Shown here: in pieces, positions 6,125 through 8,099 of the stretch | Layout of the letters: each line of letters begins with the position of its first letter | Position numbering within the stretch: position 1 is the stretch's first letter | Assembly (NCBI GenBank): GCA_021160405.1 | Contig: JAGHCO010000160.1 | Location: 1-8,099 of the forward strand | Direction of reading: 5' to 3' | Source of the DNA: Candidatus Aerophobota bacterium | GTDB lineage: Bacteria; Aerophobota; Aerophobia; Aerophobales; JAGHCO01 | DNA length: 8,099 bases | Made by a program: the position numbers and the translations under genes | Notes under the pieces: model-generated | Seen by the model: only the letters and a program-made list of their open reading frames with translations | Told to the model about the DNA's origin: nothing | The model's database searches: none

Positions 6125-6493
6125 ATGAAGAAAATTTACTCGATTTCATTTGGAGAAGAATTAGGTCAAGCTAGTTCACAATGGATATTCCCTTTTGCTT
6201 TAAAGGCAAAATGGGGTACGGAAGAGAAACTTATAGATGTTCAATTTTCTCGCTCCGCTGTAGCAAGGCGTGGATTAGTTAAAAACCCCAAAAGGATAGA
6301 TCCGGCAGAGAAAAAAGAACTGGCTAAATACGCATTATACAAGATTAAGAAATTGATGGATTCAAGAGAAATAGAAACAATGGATAAATTACTGATTAAG
6401 TATGAAGATTTACAAGAGGATATTTCCAAACTTCCTGCTAACTGGAGGGTGGAAGACTTTCTAAGCGGAAATGCACTACCTTATAGTTGTTAA
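6125..6493 (+). CDS. Unrecognised 122-residue protein directly after the HU fragment
   Basis: I do not recognise this protein. It is soluble, with no signal peptide, membrane helix, or Cys/His cluster. An N-terminal strand-rich part (MKKIYSISFGEELG, then WIFPFALKAKWG and KLIDVQFSRS) is followed by a basic helical part (KKELAKYALYKIKKLMDSRE) and an acidic helix (LLIKYEDLQEDISKLP). The mixture could form a small alpha/beta domain. The ATG immediately follows the TGA of the HU fragment, so translation may once have been coupled to that HU gene. GGAAGAAGG lies just upstream (about 6108-6116). A hairpin 22 bases after the stop may end the transcript. It could be an HU partner, a toxin-antitoxin-like component or cargo; nothing in the sequence decides. 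Confidence 0.6.
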   Translation: MKKIYSISFGEELGQASSQWIFPFALKAKWGTEEKLIDVQFSRSAVARRGLVKNPKRIDPAEKKELAKYALYKIKKLMDSREIETMDKLLIKYEDLQEDISKLPANWRVEDFLSGNALPYSC

Positions 6494-6515
6494 AAAGGGT
6501 TTTAGCTAACAAATT

Positions 6516-6535
6516 AGAGATGAAACTTCATCTCT
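6516..6535 (+). terminator. Perfect short hairpin after the 122-residue gene
   Basis: AGAGATGAA and TTCATCTCT are exact inverted copies around AC, giving a stem of eight or nine base pairs with a tight loop. It lies 22 bases after the stop at 6493. It is AT-rich and lacks a following T-run on either strand, so it is a weak intrinsic terminator at best. It could equally be a protein-binding palindrome or an mRNA 3'-end stabiliser. Confidence 0.35.
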
Positions 6536-6558
6536 CAACAAAATTAATATTGGCTTGA

Positions 6559-6577
6559 TGTACGTTAATCTGTACGT
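6559..6577. repeat. Pair of TGTACGT direct repeats
   Basis: TGTACGT occurs at 6559-6565 and 6571-6577, start to start 12 bases apart, each containing the palindrome GTAC. Spacing of about one helical turn is compatible with tandem binding of a regulator upstream of the 6739 gene. Two seven-base copies alone are weak evidence. Confidence 0.25.
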
Positions 6578-6738
6578 CTTAGAAGGTGTGATTGGAGAGA
6601 TGAGAGAAAGTTACTAAGGATCTGTTGTGAGGAGATTTGGTTAGGGAAATCTGTTTCGTTGTTTCGTCTTCCAGAGAAAATTGGTGAGCAACTCCCCACA
6701 GCAGCGGATTACAACTAGCTATAAGGGCAAGGATAGAA

Positions 6739-7326
6739 ATGGAGGAATTTATTATACCTAAGGAAATTAAAGAAATGGTTACTAATATGCGAAAAGATAT
6801 AGAACTGTTCTTTCCTCATATTATTAGATCTGCTCGAGAAAAAAATTTATGGATAGCTCAAGTTCTTACTATCGCAAGTGTTATTCTGGGTGGAGGTTTT
6901 GGGCTATTTCAACAACGAACAAACTTGATTATGTGTCTTGGCTTGGGCTTACTTTTCGTGATGGTTTGTGCTGGATTAGTTTTAATTTATAGAGGGAATA
7001 AAGATTTCGAGGACAGATTAATGGAAGCATACGGGAAAATCACTGATTATAACCTTAGGACTATAGAGTATTATTCCTTGCTTACTAAGGAAGATTTAAC
7101 AGAGATAGATAGAACACGTCAGCAAGAGCTCGGAAACTACTTTTCGAAGTTCTTTGAGGAGTTTGGTATTATTACAAAAGATGGAACTTTGGGTGGTGTT
7201 GAGAAAAAGTTAAAAGAGTTACTGGAGGATAATAAAAAAAGTAATGTTGGAGTTTATTTTTTGATATTTGGGTTTTTGGCAGGAGGAATACTTCTAATTG
7301 TCGGAAATTATATTTCAAAATATTGA
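6739..7326 (+). CDS. Unrecognised three-helix membrane protein
   Basis: This 195-residue protein has no domain I recognise. An N-terminal amphipathic, charged stretch (1-36) precedes two membrane helices at about 37-57 (WIAQVLTIASVILGG) and 63-84 (LIMCLGLGLLFVMVCAGLVL). A charged, mainly helical soluble region follows at 86-168 (KDFEDRLMEA, then IDRTRQQELGNYF), and a third helix lies at 170-192 close to the C-terminus. There is no signal peptide. The layout (membrane hairpin, helical soluble domain, C-terminal anchor) is seen in many small effector or sensor membrane proteins, but none can be named. The Shine-Dalgarno AAGGA (6729-6733) supports the ATG. The next gene, an HNH protein, starts 28 bases downstream, so they are probably cotranscribed. 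Confidence 0.75.
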   Translation: MEEFIIPKEIKEMVTNMRKDIELFFPHIIRSAREKNLWIAQVLTIASVILGGGFGLFQQRTNLIMCLGLGLLFVMVCAGLVLIYRGNKDFEDRLMEAYGKITDYNLRTIEYYSLLTKEDLTEIDRTRQQELGNYFSKFFEEFGIITKDGTLGGVEKKLKELLEDNKKSNVGVYFLIFGFLAGGILLIVGNYISKY

Positions 7327-7354
7327 GTCTCTTCAGTCAGCCACAATTTAACCG

Positions 7355-7696
7355 GTGGAGGGAGATTTTAAAATAGCTTTTCTGGATAGTGTTGTAGAGG
7401 CTGCATGGAAAAGGGCAGGAGGATGTTGTGAATGCCGCAGACGGTCTCATGGTCACTGTTATATAAGATGTAACAAGGAACTTGTATGGAAAAACAGAGG
7501 TCGAGATGGAGGGGGTAAATGGGAGGCTCACCATAGAAGCAGCACAGGAGGAGATACACTTTCTAATTGTGAAATATTATGTTCGGAATGCCATAGCCGA
7601 ACCTTCTATTTTCTGCAAAATAAAACCATTTTAGAGAGTAAAAAGCAAAGTTGGCTCATTTCATGCCTAGATGAAAACACAACAAAAGATAGTTAG
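7355..7696 (+). CDS. Small HNH endonuclease-like protein with a zinc ribbon
   Basis: HNH enzymes cut DNA, or sometimes RNA, with a beta-beta-alpha-metal active site. This 113-residue protein shows CxxC pairs at C24/C27 and C76/C79, which would bind the structural zinc. The core is WEAHHRSSTGGDTLSNCEIL (56-75) then CSECH: H59/H60 are the likely general base and metal ligands, N71 is the middle residue, and H80 is the last. Extra cysteines C35 and C39 between the pairs suggest a modified metal site or insertion. No other domain is present; free-standing HNH proteins of this size occur in phages and mobile elements. The frame's first possible start is GTG at 7355. No in-frame ATG precedes the zinc motif, and no separate Shine-Dalgarno is clear, so the start is uncertain. 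The family is well supported; the target is unknown. Confidence 0.82.
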   Translation: MEGDFKIAFLDSVVEAAWKRAGGCCECRRRSHGHCYIRCNKELVWKNRGRDGGGKWEAHHRSSTGGDTLSNCEILCSECHSRTFYFLQNKTILESKKQSWLISCLDENTTKDS

Positions 7697-7717
7697 TAAG
7701 TTTGAAGGAGGCCCAAA

Positions 7718-8099
7718 ATGGAAGATGAGTTAAAAGAGGTCTGCCAAGCATTAAGAAAATACCTTAGAAAAAAATGGAAAAAGATAGTTAGCTGGATAGT
7801 TTTTATCTTTGGGATTTGCTCAATTGTCCTTGGATTTGTCTTTATTGGCCCATTTCTTTGGGGTATTCCTTTAACTATTGTAGGTGGTTTCTTATTAAAT
7901 AAGGAGCTAAAGAAAATAGCTTTAGTCCTTAGACCATACTTCAGATGGGTCCTGCCAGTTGGCCCTGGTTTAGTTCTTGTTGGTATTATTTTAATAATTG
8001 CAGGAATCCCTTCTCTCTTTTTTACTCCCAGTATCCTTGCCTGGGGGATTGTTCTTTTTATTATAGGCATCCCTTTAGCAACGGCTCGTCTTGTTTTAA
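7718..8099 (+). CDS. Multi-helix membrane protein, C-terminus beyond window edge
   Basis: The frame opens at an ATG with a strong Shine-Dalgarno (GAAGGAGG, 7704-7711) and stays open for 127 codons to the window end. A basic, helical N-terminus (MEDELKEVCQALRKYLRKKW) is followed by about four hydrophobic segments: 24-43, 45-60, 78-97 and 104-124. They carry repeated Gly-Ile-Pro turns (WGIPLTIVGG, IIAGIPSLFF, FIIGIPLATA), which give it an internally repetitive look. The loop NKELKKIALVLRPYFRW between segments two and three is basic and probably cytoplasmic. No family is recognised. It starts 21 bases after the HNH gene, so the 6739, 7355 and 7718 genes likely form one operon. Confidence 0.75.
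   Translation, partial: MEDELKEVCQALRKYLRKKWKKIVSWIVFIFGICSIVLGFVFIGPFLWGIPLTIVGGFLLNKELKKIALVLRPYFRWVLPVGPGLVLVGIILIIAGIPSLFFTPSILAWGIVLFIIGIPLATARLVL

Larger units (their letters stand above)
6494..6738. other. Intergenic region with a hairpin and a short direct repeat
   Basis: About 245 bases separate the 122-residue protein from the membrane/HNH cluster. It holds the hairpin at 6516-6535 and two copies of TGTACGT (6559-6565 and 6571-6577). A TATAAG (6720-6725) could be a -10 element but has no good -35 partner and lies only a few bases before the Shine-Dalgarno. No tRNA or convincing small gene is seen. Confidence 0.45.

Noticed and set aside
6558..6617. Short ORF MYVNLYVLEGVIGEM resembling the beginning of a GIY-YIG protein
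   Set aside because: Only 19 codons, no YIG half or catalytic arginine follows in any frame, and there is no ribosome-binding site.
7693..8070. 125-codon minus-strand open frame at the right end
   Set aside because: It is antisense to the membrane protein at 7718-8099, which has a strong Shine-Dalgarno and clear membrane helices; the minus frame is basic low-complexity sequence.
1..8099. CRISPR array, tRNA or rRNA genes
   Set aside because: No regularly spaced repeats, tRNA T-loop or acceptor patterns, or conserved rRNA segments were found on either strand.

Overview
The window is AT-rich bacterial DNA. Starts follow Shine-Dalgarno sequences (for example GAGGAGGGG, AAGGAGG, GAAGGAGG), and the gene mix is one found on accessory or mobile DNA: a serine recombinase, HU-like proteins, an SbcC/SbcD-like pair, two further nuclease-like proteins and several small membrane proteins. 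No ribosomal or housekeeping locus is present, so I cannot name the lineage. The style (small ORF plus large serine recombinase, broken HU genes, many unrecognised short ORFs) would fit an uncultivated bacterium known from metagenomes, but that is inference.

Layout. (1) Positions 1-850, minus strand: the N-terminal 181 codons of a large serine recombinase running off the left edge, preceded by a 62-residue conserved-looking small protein. A strong hairpin followed by a T-run on the minus strand lies just upstream (888-923). (2) Positions 860-2040: a degraded-looking stretch. Three successive plus-strand reading frames (1051-1190, 1354-1565, 1579-1857) each become a sensible protein only after one single-base correction. 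The last is an HU-family DNA-binding protein whose DNA-binding arm is out of frame. (3) Positions 2041-5912: an intact three-gene plus-strand module. It encodes an SbcD/Mre11/YhaO-like metallophosphoesterase nuclease, overlapping by ATGA with an SbcC/Rad50/YhaN-like ATPase, then a small PD-(D/E)XK-type nuclease-like protein. The ATPase has no CxxC zinc hook and instead carries a two-helix hydrophobic hairpin in the middle of its coiled coil. (4) Positions 5963-6493: a second HU copy, truncated at its N-terminus, abutting an unrecognised 122-residue protein. (5) Positions 6494-6738: intergenic, with a hairpin and a short direct repeat. (6) Positions 6739-8099: a closely spaced cluster of a three-helix membrane protein, a small HNH endonuclease-like protein and a partial four-helix membrane protein running off the right edge.

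The SbcCD-like ATPase and nuclease probably act together on DNA ends, with the ATPase likely tethered to the membrane by its hairpin. The PD-(D/E)XK protein that follows could be a third component. The setting (recombinase, two nuclease folds beyond SbcD, membrane proteins, decayed HU copies on both sides) resembles a defence or mobile-element island. The sequence itself gives no direct evidence of anti-phage activity.
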